Made by a program: the position numbers and the translations under genes
The notes under the pieces: generated by a model
Seen by the model: only the letters and a program-made list of their open reading frames with translations
The model's database searches: none
Told to the model about the DNA's origin: nothing
Part shown: in pieces, positions 1 to 4,908 of the stretch
Layout of the letters: every line of letters begins with the position of its first letter
How positions within the stretch are numbered: position 1 is the stretch's first letter
NCBI GenBank assembly: GCA_036398095.1
Contig: DASWHR010000061.1
Coordinates: forward strand, 1 to 18,286
Direction: 5' to 3'
Length of the DNA: 18,286 nucleotides
Source: DASWHR01 sp036398095
GTDB taxonomy: Bacteria; Actinomycetota; AC-67

Positions 1-142
1 CGCGAGGGCCGCTGAACAAATAGGCGTGCGCGATCCGGTCCTCGCGGACCTGGCCTTGGATCGTGTGGGCGACGTGCTCTTGGCCGACCACGTCGGCAAA
101 GGTCTGTGGACGCCAGCGGCGGTACAGCGCGATTTGGCTCAC
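1..142 (-). CDS. dnaX: DNA polymerase III gamma/tau subunit, N-terminal 47 residues (partial)
   Basis: DnaX forms the clamp-loader core of the replicative polymerase and loads the beta clamp using ATP. Only the first 47 residues are in the window; the rest lies to the left. The translation starts MSQIALYRRWRPQTFADVVG and continues with QEHV and, near the window edge, AHAYLFSGPR. This is the typical DnaX amino terminus leading into the Walker A loop, which falls just outside. The start is GTG at 142, chosen because AGGAGA lies about six bases upstream and the family usually begins here. A -10 box (TAGAAT) sits about 32 bases upstream. SRP RNA, tRNA-Ser and tadA lie farther right on the same strand, which fits the conserved dnaX neighbourhood. 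Confidence 0.93.
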   Translation of the reverse strand, partial: MSQIALYRRWRPQTFADVVGQEHVAHTIQGQVREDRIAHAYLFSGPR

Positions 143-173
143 GGACTCTCCTGCTCGGCGTTCGCGAAAGGTC

Positions 174-179
174 ATTCTA
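174..179 (-). promoter_or_regulatory. Candidate -10 box of the dnaX promoter
   Basis: On the minus strand these bases read TAGAAT, five of six matching the sigma-70 -10 consensus. The predicted transcription start is near 167, giving a short leader that contains the AGGAGA ribosome site before the GTG at 142. No convincing -35 hexamer is visible 16-18 bases upstream. The same hexamer appears upstream of tRNA-Ser(GGA). Confidence 0.45.
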
Positions 180-213
180 GAAGATCGCGGGGACGGTCAC
201 ATCCGGTCCACCG

Positions 214-254
214 TGTGTAGGAATCGGTCCGGAATCCGGTCCGCTTCTTACACA
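214..254. repeat. Spaced inverted repeat between dnaX and the AbiEi/DUF559 gene
   Basis: The arms TGTGTAGGAA (214-223) and TTCTTACACA (245-254) are inverted copies with one mismatch. Between and just before them the motif CGGTCC recurs three times (near 204, 226 and 237). It lies in the divergent intergenic region 143-347 and could be an operator or a hairpin. There is no direct functional evidence. Confidence 0.3.
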
Positions 255-347
255 GCGTGGCCGCGACTTTCGAGATTATCGGTTCAGACGGCGCAAGCCG
301 CCCGTCGAGCCGGCCAACGGCGGTCGCGCGCGTGGTACATCTCGCGC

Positions 348-1274
348 ATGCGCCGGGACATCGATGCGCTCGCCGCGCGGCTTGCCGAGCGCCAGCACGG
401 CGTGTTTGCGCGAGCGCAGATCCAGCGAGAGGGCGGCACGAAGAGCCTCATGAAGCGCCGGGTGGCCGCCGGATTGTGGAAGGCCGTCGCTCCCGAGGTT
501 TTCCGGCTTCGTGGTGCTCGGCCGTCATGGCATCAGCGCGTGATGACGCGCTGCCTCTCCTGGGGCGAAGGCGCGGTTGCATCCCATAGCGCCGCGGCAG
601 GCGTCTGGGAGTTCGCCGGATTTCGGCCGGGTCCCGTGGACGTGACCGTCCCTCGCGGACGCCGCCGCAGCGGGCGGCCCGTGGGCCCCCATTGGGCGCG
701 GCTTGATCCCGACGACGTCACCGTTTCCCACGGCATACCGGTTACGACCCCCGCTCGGACGCTCGTCGATCTGGCCGGGACCGTTCCGCTCGACAAGCTC
801 GAGGTTGCGCTTGATGACGCGCTCCGTCGCAGACTGACATCCACCGGCGAGCTTCGTCACTTGCTGAAGAAGATGTCTCGCCGGGCGGGGAGCAAGGCGC
901 TGCGCGCGCTGTTGAACGAGAGAGAAGGGCGCCCGGTTCCCGGGAGCCCCTTCGAGACCATGCTCCTTCGGGCGATGAAGGAGGCGGGGTTGCCGGATCC
1001 GGTTCGGCAACATTCGGTCGTGGTGGACGGCGTGCTCGCCGGGATCCTCGACTTCGCCCTTCTCCCCGAGCGGGTCGCCGTCGAGGCTGACGGCTACGAG
1101 CACCATGCCGGCAGGGCTCGGTTCGACCACGACCGCTCGCGGCGTAACCGTCTCACCGTGGCCGGTTGGCTCGTGGTGCACGTGACGTATCCGGAGTTCA
1201 AGCGGAGCCCCGACGCGGTCATCGAGACCATCCGGCGCGCGCTGCACCTTCGGAGGCAAGGCGGCGCGCCGTGA
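348..1274 (+). CDS. AbiEi-like winged-helix domain fused to a DUF559 (Vsr-like nuclease) domain
   Basis: A 308-residue protein. The N-terminal part (about 1-60, with QHGVFARAQI and LWKAVAPEVFRLRG) resembles the winged-helix domain of AbiEi-type antitoxins. The middle (about 70-195) has the HSAAAGVWEF and TTPARTLVDLAG blocks common to this family. The C-terminal part (about 198-300) resembles DUF559, a PD-(D/E)XK nuclease fold related to Vsr: E203, D235 in GILDF, and E246/D248 in VEADG are the likely metal-binding residues, followed by HH and DxxR. The reading frame is open upstream to 63, but that would overlap the dnaX start and promoter, so ATG 348 is chosen; no good Shine-Dalgarno is visible. 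No AbiEii toxin gene is adjacent, so it is not a complete type IV toxin-antitoxin pair. Cellular role is unknown; it may bind or cut DNA. It sits on the opposite strand inside a conserved cluster, which suggests insertion. Confidence 0.8.
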   Translation: MRRDIDALAARLAERQHGVFARAQIQREGGTKSLMKRRVAAGLWKAVAPEVFRLRGARPSWHQRVMTRCLSWGEGAVASHSAAAGVWEFAGFRPGPVDVTVPRGRRRSGRPVGPHWARLDPDDVTVSHGIPVTTPARTLVDLAGTVPLDKLEVALDDALRRRLTSTGELRHLLKKMSRRAGSKALRALLNEREGRPVPGSPFETMLLRAMKEAGLPDPVRQHSVVVDGVLAGILDFALLPERVAVEADGYEHHAGRARFDHDRSRRNRLTVAGWLVVHVTYPEFKRSPDAVIETIRRALHLRRQGGAP

Positions 1275-1311
1275 GTCGAGCACGAGTGCGGATCGAAGCG
1301 AGAGCCGGTAC

Positions 1312-1425
1312 GCGGAGAGGGCCGGGCCGATCCGCAACACCCACCAGTGCCTGCTTACAGCTGCTTCCTTCCGGATCTGACTGGGTTCACAGGTTGGCGT
1401 CGCGCGGGGACCCGACCCTCACCGG
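1312..1425 (-). ncRNA. ffs: Bacterial signal recognition particle RNA (4.5S type)
   Basis: The minus strand carries the diagnostic SRP domain IV motif: GTCAGATCCGGAAGGAAGCAGC, read here in two parts (GTCAGATCCGG then AAGGAAGCAGC). The flanks pair. GAGGG / CCCTC, CGGG / CCCG and TCC / GGA form the distal stem (5' side near 1408-1424, 3' side 1312-1333). A further stem of about 13 positions, with G-U pairs and one mismatch, brackets the conserved tip. The RNA binds Ffh and directs ribosomes making membrane proteins to the SecYEG channel. The length of about 110 nt fits the short bacterial form without an Alu domain. The ends are estimated from pairing and may be off by some bases. The position between tRNA-Ser/tadA and dnaX is conserved in many bacteria. 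Confidence 0.9.
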
Positions 1426-1593
1426 CGTGCCGGCAAGGAACAACATGGTATCGGTTTCGAGCTGGTGGTGACGGTGGGGACACTTTCGAACTCCGAATTT
1501 CGGGGTGGCCTCTGTGCCTTCTATCAGGGAGACCCGGGTCCGACCGGTCCCATCGCTCAGAGATGCCGTATGTCGGATCGGGGCCACTGCAAG

Positions 1594-1624
1594 TTGACAA
1601 ACCCAAACGGGACAACCCTAGCAC
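1594..1624 (+). promoter_or_regulatory. Candidate promoter upstream of the small secreted protein gene
   Basis: A perfect -35 hexamer TTGACA lies at 1594-1599. The best -10 candidate, TAGCAC at 1619-1624, is poor (three of six) and spaced 19 bases. It would leave a leader of about 110 bases before the ATG at 1745. The rest of 1426-1744 (about 320 bases) shows no other gene; it must also contain the SRP RNA promoter, for which TACCAT on the minus strand at 1450-1445 is a weak -10 candidate. Confidence 0.3.
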
Positions 1625-1744
1625 TTTGGCACGAGGTGGCACCCGCGGAAAGGTGACATGAGATGTATGGAGGAAAATTAGGTGCAGCGGATCTAGGAGG
1701 TTTTGGGTTCCTTGCGAGGGGATCTGACACAAGGGAGATCGAAG

Positions 1745-2170
1745 ATGGGACTCCGAGTTCAAATGCTCACGTTGGTGATCGCGGCTCTTCCTTTGGCTGG
1801 GTCGGCGGGCACATCGGAGAAGAGTTGCGGCGGTCCTTGGGTCCACGAGGCATCCTGCACGGTCGAAACTGGTGGTCCCGGGTGGGCTTGGGAGATGGCT
1901 TATACCACTTGGACGGCAGCGCCTACGGGAGGCGTTGATTCTGGCGAAGTGGACAGTGCGTCCTCCCTTGTTCTGCGTAACGCCGACACTGGCGTGATCG
2001 TGCATAAGATCACCTCAGGCGGTATCCACAGGCTCGATCAAGCAGATGCGTGGCTCTTTGGAGGAGGCGCACGGCAGGACTCGGATGACCTTCCCGCCGG
2101 TCGTTACGAGTGTGTCGTCCAAGGTCGCACAGTTGGACAGTACTACTGCACCATCTGGGCTCTTTCGTAA
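1745..2170 (+). CDS. Small secreted cysteine-containing protein, unknown function
   Basis: A 141-residue protein with no family I recognise. Residues 1-22 (MGLRVQMLTLVIAALPLAGS) look like a Sec signal peptide, so the mature part should be exported. It has four cysteines, C28, C38, C123 and C135. The first pair lies in CGG-x7-C-T and the second in C-V-V-Q-G...Y-Y-C-T, preceded by LPAG. The same spacing (10 and 12) recurs in the protein at 10453-10824, so the two are probably paralogues with two short disulfide-bonded ends around a variable middle. Start chosen at ATG 1745, with GGGAGA about seven bases upstream; an ATG at 1703 lacks such a site and would hide the signal peptide. It lies opposite in strand to its neighbours. 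A role at the cell surface is only inferred. Confidence 0.65.
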   Translation: MGLRVQMLTLVIAALPLAGSAGTSEKSCGGPWVHEASCTVETGGPGWAWEMAYTTWTAAPTGGVDSGEVDSASSLVLRNADTGVIVHKITSGGIHRLDQADAWLFGGGARQDSDDLPAGRYECVVQGRTVGQYYCTIWALS

Positions 2171-2437
2171 TCGCGTTCCGTTGGATCGCTGAGGTGACGT
2201 CTCCCACCCTCGTACATGTGAAGCGGCCTGAGACATCCTATTGACGTCGAGTCGTGCCGTACCACCAACCTCGCCGAGCGTAGCTTCGAAGAAGAGCGTC
2301 GACACTAAGCGGAGAGCAGGCCGCACTTACCGCTCAACCGGGGAGGCGTCTACCAGCGACGAAAGCCCATTCCCCGGGAGGCTCAAATCGCCACCCTGGG
2401 CCATCTTGTCTTCGGCCGGAGTTGTAAAACCAACGCT
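2171..2437. other. Gene-free stretch between secreted protein gene and tRNA-Ser(GGA)
   Basis: I see no credible gene or strong hairpin here. The minus-strand sequence just after the tRNA CCA contains GGTTTTAC, a short T run that may help end the tRNA transcript, but no stable stem precedes it. Confidence 0.4.
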
Positions 2438-2527
2438 TGGCGGAGGAGGTGGGATTTGAACCCACGGGACCCTTGCGAGTCCACACGCTCTCCAGGCGTG
2501 CCGATTCGGCCGCTCTCGCACTCCTCC
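2438..2527 (-). tRNA. tRNA-Ser, anticodon GGA (reads UCC/UCU)
   Basis: The minus strand folds as a class II tRNA with a 7-bp acceptor GGAGGAG/CTCCTCC, discriminator G and an encoded CCA end (2440-2438). The anticodon loop CTGGAGA is closed by a CACGC/GCGTG stem and gives anticodon GGA. A long variable arm and a GTTCAAATC T-loop are present, as expected for serine. TAGAAT at 2541-2536 is a likely -10 box just upstream. Confidence 0.96.
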
Positions 2528-2535
2528 GGGCGGGG

Positions 2536-2541
2536 ATTCTA
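2536..2541 (-). promoter_or_regulatory. Candidate -10 box for tRNA-Ser(GGA)
   Basis: The minus strand reads TAGAAT, five of six to consensus, ending eight bases before the tRNA 5' end. Because a terminator lies between the two tRNA genes, a separate promoter here is expected. The -35 region is not recognisable. Confidence 0.4.
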
Positions 2542-2567
2542 CGGTTCCGCCGCGACCGGGGCGAGCG

Positions 2568-2619
2568 GGGATAACAAAGCGACCCTCGTCACGCCCGATC
2601 GGGACGCGGCGAGGGTCGC
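2568..2619 (-). terminator. Hairpin terminator after tRNA-Ser(CGA)
   Basis: A perfect 10-bp inverted repeat, GCGACCCTCG (2579-2588) and CGAGGGTCGC (2610-2619), encloses a smaller CCCGATCGGG hairpin. On the minus strand the stem is followed by TTTGTTATCC. It begins two bases after the tRNA CCA and should end the DUF983-tadA-tRNA-Ser(CGA) transcript. Confidence 0.75.
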
Positions 2620-2621
2620 CG

Positions 2622-2713
2622 TGGCGGAGAGGGTGGGATTTGAACCCACGGAACCCGATTAAAGGTTCAGCGCATTTCGAGTACGCCCGATTCGGCCGCT
2701 CTCGCACCTCTCC
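2622..2713 (-). tRNA. tRNA-Ser, anticodon CGA (reads UCG)
   Basis: Minus-strand class II tRNA. The acceptor GGAGAGG/CCTCTCC is followed by discriminator G and an encoded CCA (2624-2622). The anticodon loop CTCGAAA gives CGA. The long variable arm (GAACCTTTAATCGGGTTC) and GTTCAAATC T-loop fit serine. It starts 19 bases after the tadA stop on the same strand and may be cut from that transcript. The D-arm sequence is the same as in the tRNA-Ser(GGA) gene next door. Confidence 0.96.
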
Positions 2714-2732
2714 GCGCGGCAGTGTACCGGCG

Positions 2733-3182
2733 TTAGCGGCGCGCGGCGAAGAATTGCCGCAGCAGATCGCCGCATTCGGCGGAAAGCACGCCGCCGGTCA
2801 CGTCCAGGCGGTGGTTGAGGCGCGGGTCGCGGACGACGTCGGCGAGCGAGCCGCATGCGCCGGCCTTCGGGTCGGCCGCGCCGTAGACGAGTCGCGCGAC
2901 GCGGCCGAGCACCATCGCGCCAGCGCACATGTGGCACGGCTCGAGCGTCACGTATGCGGTCGCGTCCTCGATCCGCCAGGTGCCGGACGCGGCCGCCGCT
3001 TCGCGAAGCGCGAGGATCTCGGCGTGGGCCGTCGGATCCTGATCGCGTTCGCGGGCATTGTGGCCCCGGCCGATCACGACGCCCCCGCGCACGATCACGC
3101 AGCCGATCGGAACGTCGTCGTGGTCCGCGGCGGCCGCCGCTTCGGCCAGCGCCATGCGCATGAACCGCTCGTCGGCGTTCAC
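2733..3182 (-). CDS. tadA: tRNA-specific adenosine deaminase TadA
   Basis: TadA deaminates adenosine-34 of tRNA-Arg(ACG) to inosine so that it can read CGU, CGC and CGA. The 149-residue protein has the zinc-dependent deaminase motifs: H53-A-E55 (E55 as proton shuttle) and P82-C83-x-x-C86. The length is normal for the family. The start is GTG 3182, giving MNADERFMRMALAEA; its GTGA overlaps the stop of the upstream DUF983 gene by four bases, indicating translational coupling. The frame is open farther upstream, but that would run into DUF983 coding sequence. Its substrate gene, tRNA-Arg(ACG), lies at 11907-11979 in the same window. Confidence 0.95.
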   Translation of the reverse strand: MNADERFMRMALAEAAAAADHDDVPIGCVIVRGGVVIGRGHNARERDQDPTAHAEILALREAAAASGTWRIEDATAYVTLEPCHMCAGAMVLGRVARLVYGAADPKAGACGSLADVVRDPRLNHRLDVTGGVLSAECGDLLRQFFAARR

Positions 3183-3589
3183 GGCAGTTCGATCTCGGTG
3201 CGATCCACGGGATCGAAGCGGTGCATCCACAAGTCCAGCGCCGTCCACACCGACTTCGAAAACGGATAGAGCAGCACCGGAAGGACGGCGTTCATCGCGA
3301 CCGCCGTCAGCGTGATCGACACCCACGGCGGCTTCGGCCACGTCGCTGCCGCCCACGTCACCAGCAGAATGCCGAACGCGATTTCGGTCACGACCAAGTT
3401 GATGGCCATCGCACCGACAAAATGCGCGTCCTCCCGCGCCAGCTTCAGATGGCATCCCGGACAGCGCTCCCGCATGGTGAACCAGCCTTCGAACAGTCCG
3501 CCGCCGCCGCAGCGCGGGCAGCGCTTGGCCAGCCCGCGAGCGATCATCTGCCCGCCCGACGGCTCGTACGGAGGTCCGGGGGTCGGCAC
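3179..3589 (-). CDS. DUF983 family membrane protein with zinc-ribbon-like cysteines
   Basis: A 136-residue protein. The N-terminal part has CPRCGGGGLF (about 24-33) and CPGCH (about 43-47), a four-cysteine pattern typical of DUF983. Two hydrophobic segments follow (about 57-80 and 90-112), so it should sit in the cytoplasmic membrane with the cysteines on one side. Function is not known; the name rests on the conserved RCPRCG...LF.G pattern. Start taken as GTG 3589 (TGAGG a few bases upstream); ATG 3547 is an alternative that would remove 14 residues without touching the motif. The 3' end overlaps tadA by four bases. Confidence 0.8.
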   Translation of the reverse strand: MPTPGPPYEPSGGQMIARGLAKRCPRCGGGGLFEGWFTMRERCPGCHLKLAREDAHFVGAMAINLVVTEIAFGILLVTWAAATWPKPPWVSITLTAVAMNAVLPVLLYPFSKSVWTALDLWMHRFDPVDRTEIELP

Positions 3590-3640
3590 GGCCTCAGCCT
3601 ACGCCCCGCGTCTTGACGGGGCACTCCGGCGGCGCGAGGA

Positions 3641-3660
3641 TCGCTGCGCATTCGCAGCGA
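3641..3660 (+). promoter_or_regulatory. Hairpin/dyad just upstream of the FHA-LuxR ribosome site
   Basis: TCGCTGCG (3641-3648) and CGCAGCGA (3653-3660) form a perfect 8-bp inverted repeat with a CATT loop, ending three bases before AGGAGG. It could be an operator bound by the HTH protein it precedes, or a leader stem-loop. A TTGACG lies at 3613-3618 but lacks a good -10 partner. Confidence 0.4.
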
Positions 3661-3674
3661 ATCAGGAGGATTCC

Positions 3675-4250
3675 TTGACCGCCCCGGTGTTGATCTTCAT
3701 CCACGGCCCGCTGGCCGGAAAGCGCATCGCGATCGAGCGCGAGGAGCTGACCGTCGGCCGCGCCGACTCCAGCGACATCGTGCTCGACGACAAGCTGGTG
3801 TCGCGGCTGCATGCGATCTTCATGCGACGGGGCGAGGTGGTCCTGGTCGAAGATCTCGGCAGTAACAACGGCACGTATGTCCAAGACGAACGGCTGCACG
3901 CGATCCGCCAGCTCCACGACGGCCAGACGGTCGCGATCGGCACGAGCCGGATCATGTTCGAGGATGCGGGGACGGCGGGAGAAGAAACGACGCAGATCGC
4001 GCAGGCGTCCGGGTTGGCCGCTTCTACGACGTTCACGCAGCGGCAGTTGCAGGTTCTCCGTCTGCTCGCTCGGGGGCTGTCCAACAAACAGATCGGCGAA
4101 CGGCTGTTCGTCAGCGAACGGACCGTCAAAGCGTACCTATCGAGCGTGTTCGAAAAGCTCGAGGTCTCGAACCGATCGGCGGCGATCACCGCCGCCCTGC
4201 GGCTTGGGCTGATCGATCTTGCCGCGGATGCCCCGAGCCCGGGCGAATAG
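3675..4250 (+). CDS. FHA domain-LuxR-type HTH transcriptional regulator
   Basis: A 191-residue cytoplasmic protein joining two domains. Residues about 5-98 form a forkhead-associated domain, with G28-R29, S43-R44-L45-H46 and G63-S-N-N-G-T67, the residues that contact phosphothreonine peptides. Residues about 118-181 form a LuxR/GerE helix-turn-helix (TQRQLQVLRLLARGLSNKQI followed by GERLFVSERTVKAYLSSVF). The likely model is a DNA-binding regulator that docks on proteins phosphorylated by a Ser/Thr kinase; no kinase gene is in the window. The start is TTG 3675 because AGGAGG stands six bases upstream and translation begins MTAPVLIFIHGPLAG, a usual FHA beginning. A hairpin lies immediately upstream. 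It is divergent from DUF983-tadA. Targets are unknown; the structured region and secreted-protein gene downstream are possible ones. Confidence 0.85.
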   Translation: MTAPVLIFIHGPLAGKRIAIEREELTVGRADSSDIVLDDKLVSRLHAIFMRRGEVVLVEDLGSNNGTYVQDERLHAIRQLHDGQTVAIGTSRIMFEDAGTAGEETTQIAQASGLAASTTFTQRQLQVLRLLARGLSNKQIGERLFVSERTVKAYLSSVFEKLEVSNRSAAITAALRLGLIDLAADAPSPGE

Positions 4251-4402
4251 CCCATTCTGACGATCAAGATCGCCTCCGGCCGAGCCGAGAACTGACATGA
4301 GGAACAGCGTTGAAAAGTGTTGTGGCCCGAGGAATGAAGCGCCAGCGCGAGGGATGAAGGGCCGGGCAACTACGCAGACCTCTTGAGCGAGAAACTTCCC
4401 GT

Positions 4403-4440
4403 GAGGCCGGCCCGAGGGCCGGCCTCGTTCCTTTCCCTTC
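4403..4440 (+). terminator. Rho-independent terminator downstream of FHA-LuxR
   Basis: GAGGCCGGCCC (4403-4413) and GGGCCGGCCTC (4416-4426) are perfect inverted copies with almost no loop, followed by GTTCCTTTCCCTTC on the plus strand. It lies about 150 bases after the FHA-LuxR stop. Confidence 0.7.
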
Positions 4441-4465
4441 GCCCGCGGTTTCCGAAGCGGAGCCT

Positions 4466-4483
4466 TGTCCGATACATCGGACA
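4466..4483. promoter_or_regulatory. Perfect palindromic dyad, possible operator
   Basis: TGTCCGAT and ATCGGACA are exact inverted 8-base arms around AC. It sits after the FHA-LuxR terminator and about 105 bases upstream of the secreted-protein start, where a promoter would be expected. The binding protein is unknown. Confidence 0.4.
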
Positions 4484-4587
4484 TTTCGGCATTGCCGGAA
4501 GCAAGCGGCAGGAGAAACCTCCCCCCCGACGAACATCTGACGAGACAAGGCAGTTCACCCCACCTGGGGAGGAGAGGGGGATTTCAC

Positions 4588-4842
4588 TTGAAGAAGATTC
4601 TTGCATTGCTCATGCTCGTTCTGGCGATCGGCGCCGCGCCGATGATCTCGTCGGCCGACGAGTGCACCGACGTCGAGGGCAACCGCGCGTGCACCACGGA
4701 CACCGGCGTTGCGCTTGACGGCGATGCCGACAACCCGGACCCGCTCGACGGCTTCATCACCGTCGACCTGGAGAACGGTGGCGGTTGCGCCAGCGACGAC
4801 GGAGACTACGACGACCCGGAGCAGGGCCGCACCTGCCTCTAA
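4588..4842 (+). CDS. Small acidic secreted protein, unknown function
   Basis: An 84-residue protein. The start is TTG 4588, preceded by a very strong GGAGGAGAGGGGG. It yields MKKILALLMLVLAIGAAPMI followed by SSA-D, a typical signal peptide cut after about residue 23. The mature part is strongly acidic (many Asp, for example DGDADNPDPLDG near 44-55 and DDGDYDDPEQ near 70-79) with four cysteines, C26, C35, C67 and C83, likely two disulfides. The aspartate runs could bind calcium, but no exact EF-hand loop is seen. I recognise no family. It is followed by a strong hairpin at 4854-4884. It differs in cysteine spacing from the two other small secreted proteins here. Confidence 0.65.
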   Translation: MKKILALLMLVLAIGAAPMISSADECTDVEGNRACTTDTGVALDGDADNPDPLDGFITVDLENGGGCASDDGDYDDPEQGRTCL

Positions 4843-4853
4843 CGTCGAAAACC

Positions 4854-4884
4854 GATTGAGGGCGAGCGATGCTCGCCCTCAATC
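4854..4884. terminator. Strong hairpin between secreted protein gene and DNA glycosylase gene
   Basis: A perfect 14-bp stem, GATTGAGGGCGAGC (4854-4867) and GCTCGCCCTCAATC (4871-4884), with loop GAT. No T run follows on the plus strand; on the minus strand CGGTTTTCG follows. It probably ends the upstream gene's transcript. Confidence 0.65.
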
Positions 4885-4908
4885 ATGTCCGGAAGTACCC
4901 TGTCGCCC

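Larger units (their letters stand above)
4251..4587 (+). other. Structured intergenic region upstream of the acidic secreted protein gene
   Basis: 337 bases without a firm gene. Contents in order: a 29-codon frame at 4297-4386 (begins MRNSVEKCC) with no clear ribosome site; a strong hairpin terminator at 4403-4440; a perfect dyad TGTCCGAT-AC-ATCGGACA at 4466-4483; and a C-rich stretch CCTCCCC (4518-4524) that can pair with GGGGAGG (4566-4572) overlapping the ribosome site of the next gene. The region may hold a small RNA or a leader element. Confidence 0.4.

Noticed and set aside
63..347. Upstream extension of the AbiEi/DUF559 reading frame to an ATG at 63
   Set aside because: It would lie antisense to the dnaX start and across its promoter, and the added residues do not match the family; ATG 348 gives the normal N-terminus.
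2456..2662. Open frame reading ...RVGFEPTEPD
   Set aside because: It is the antisense of the two tRNA-Ser genes; such peptides are a well-known artefact of tRNA loci.
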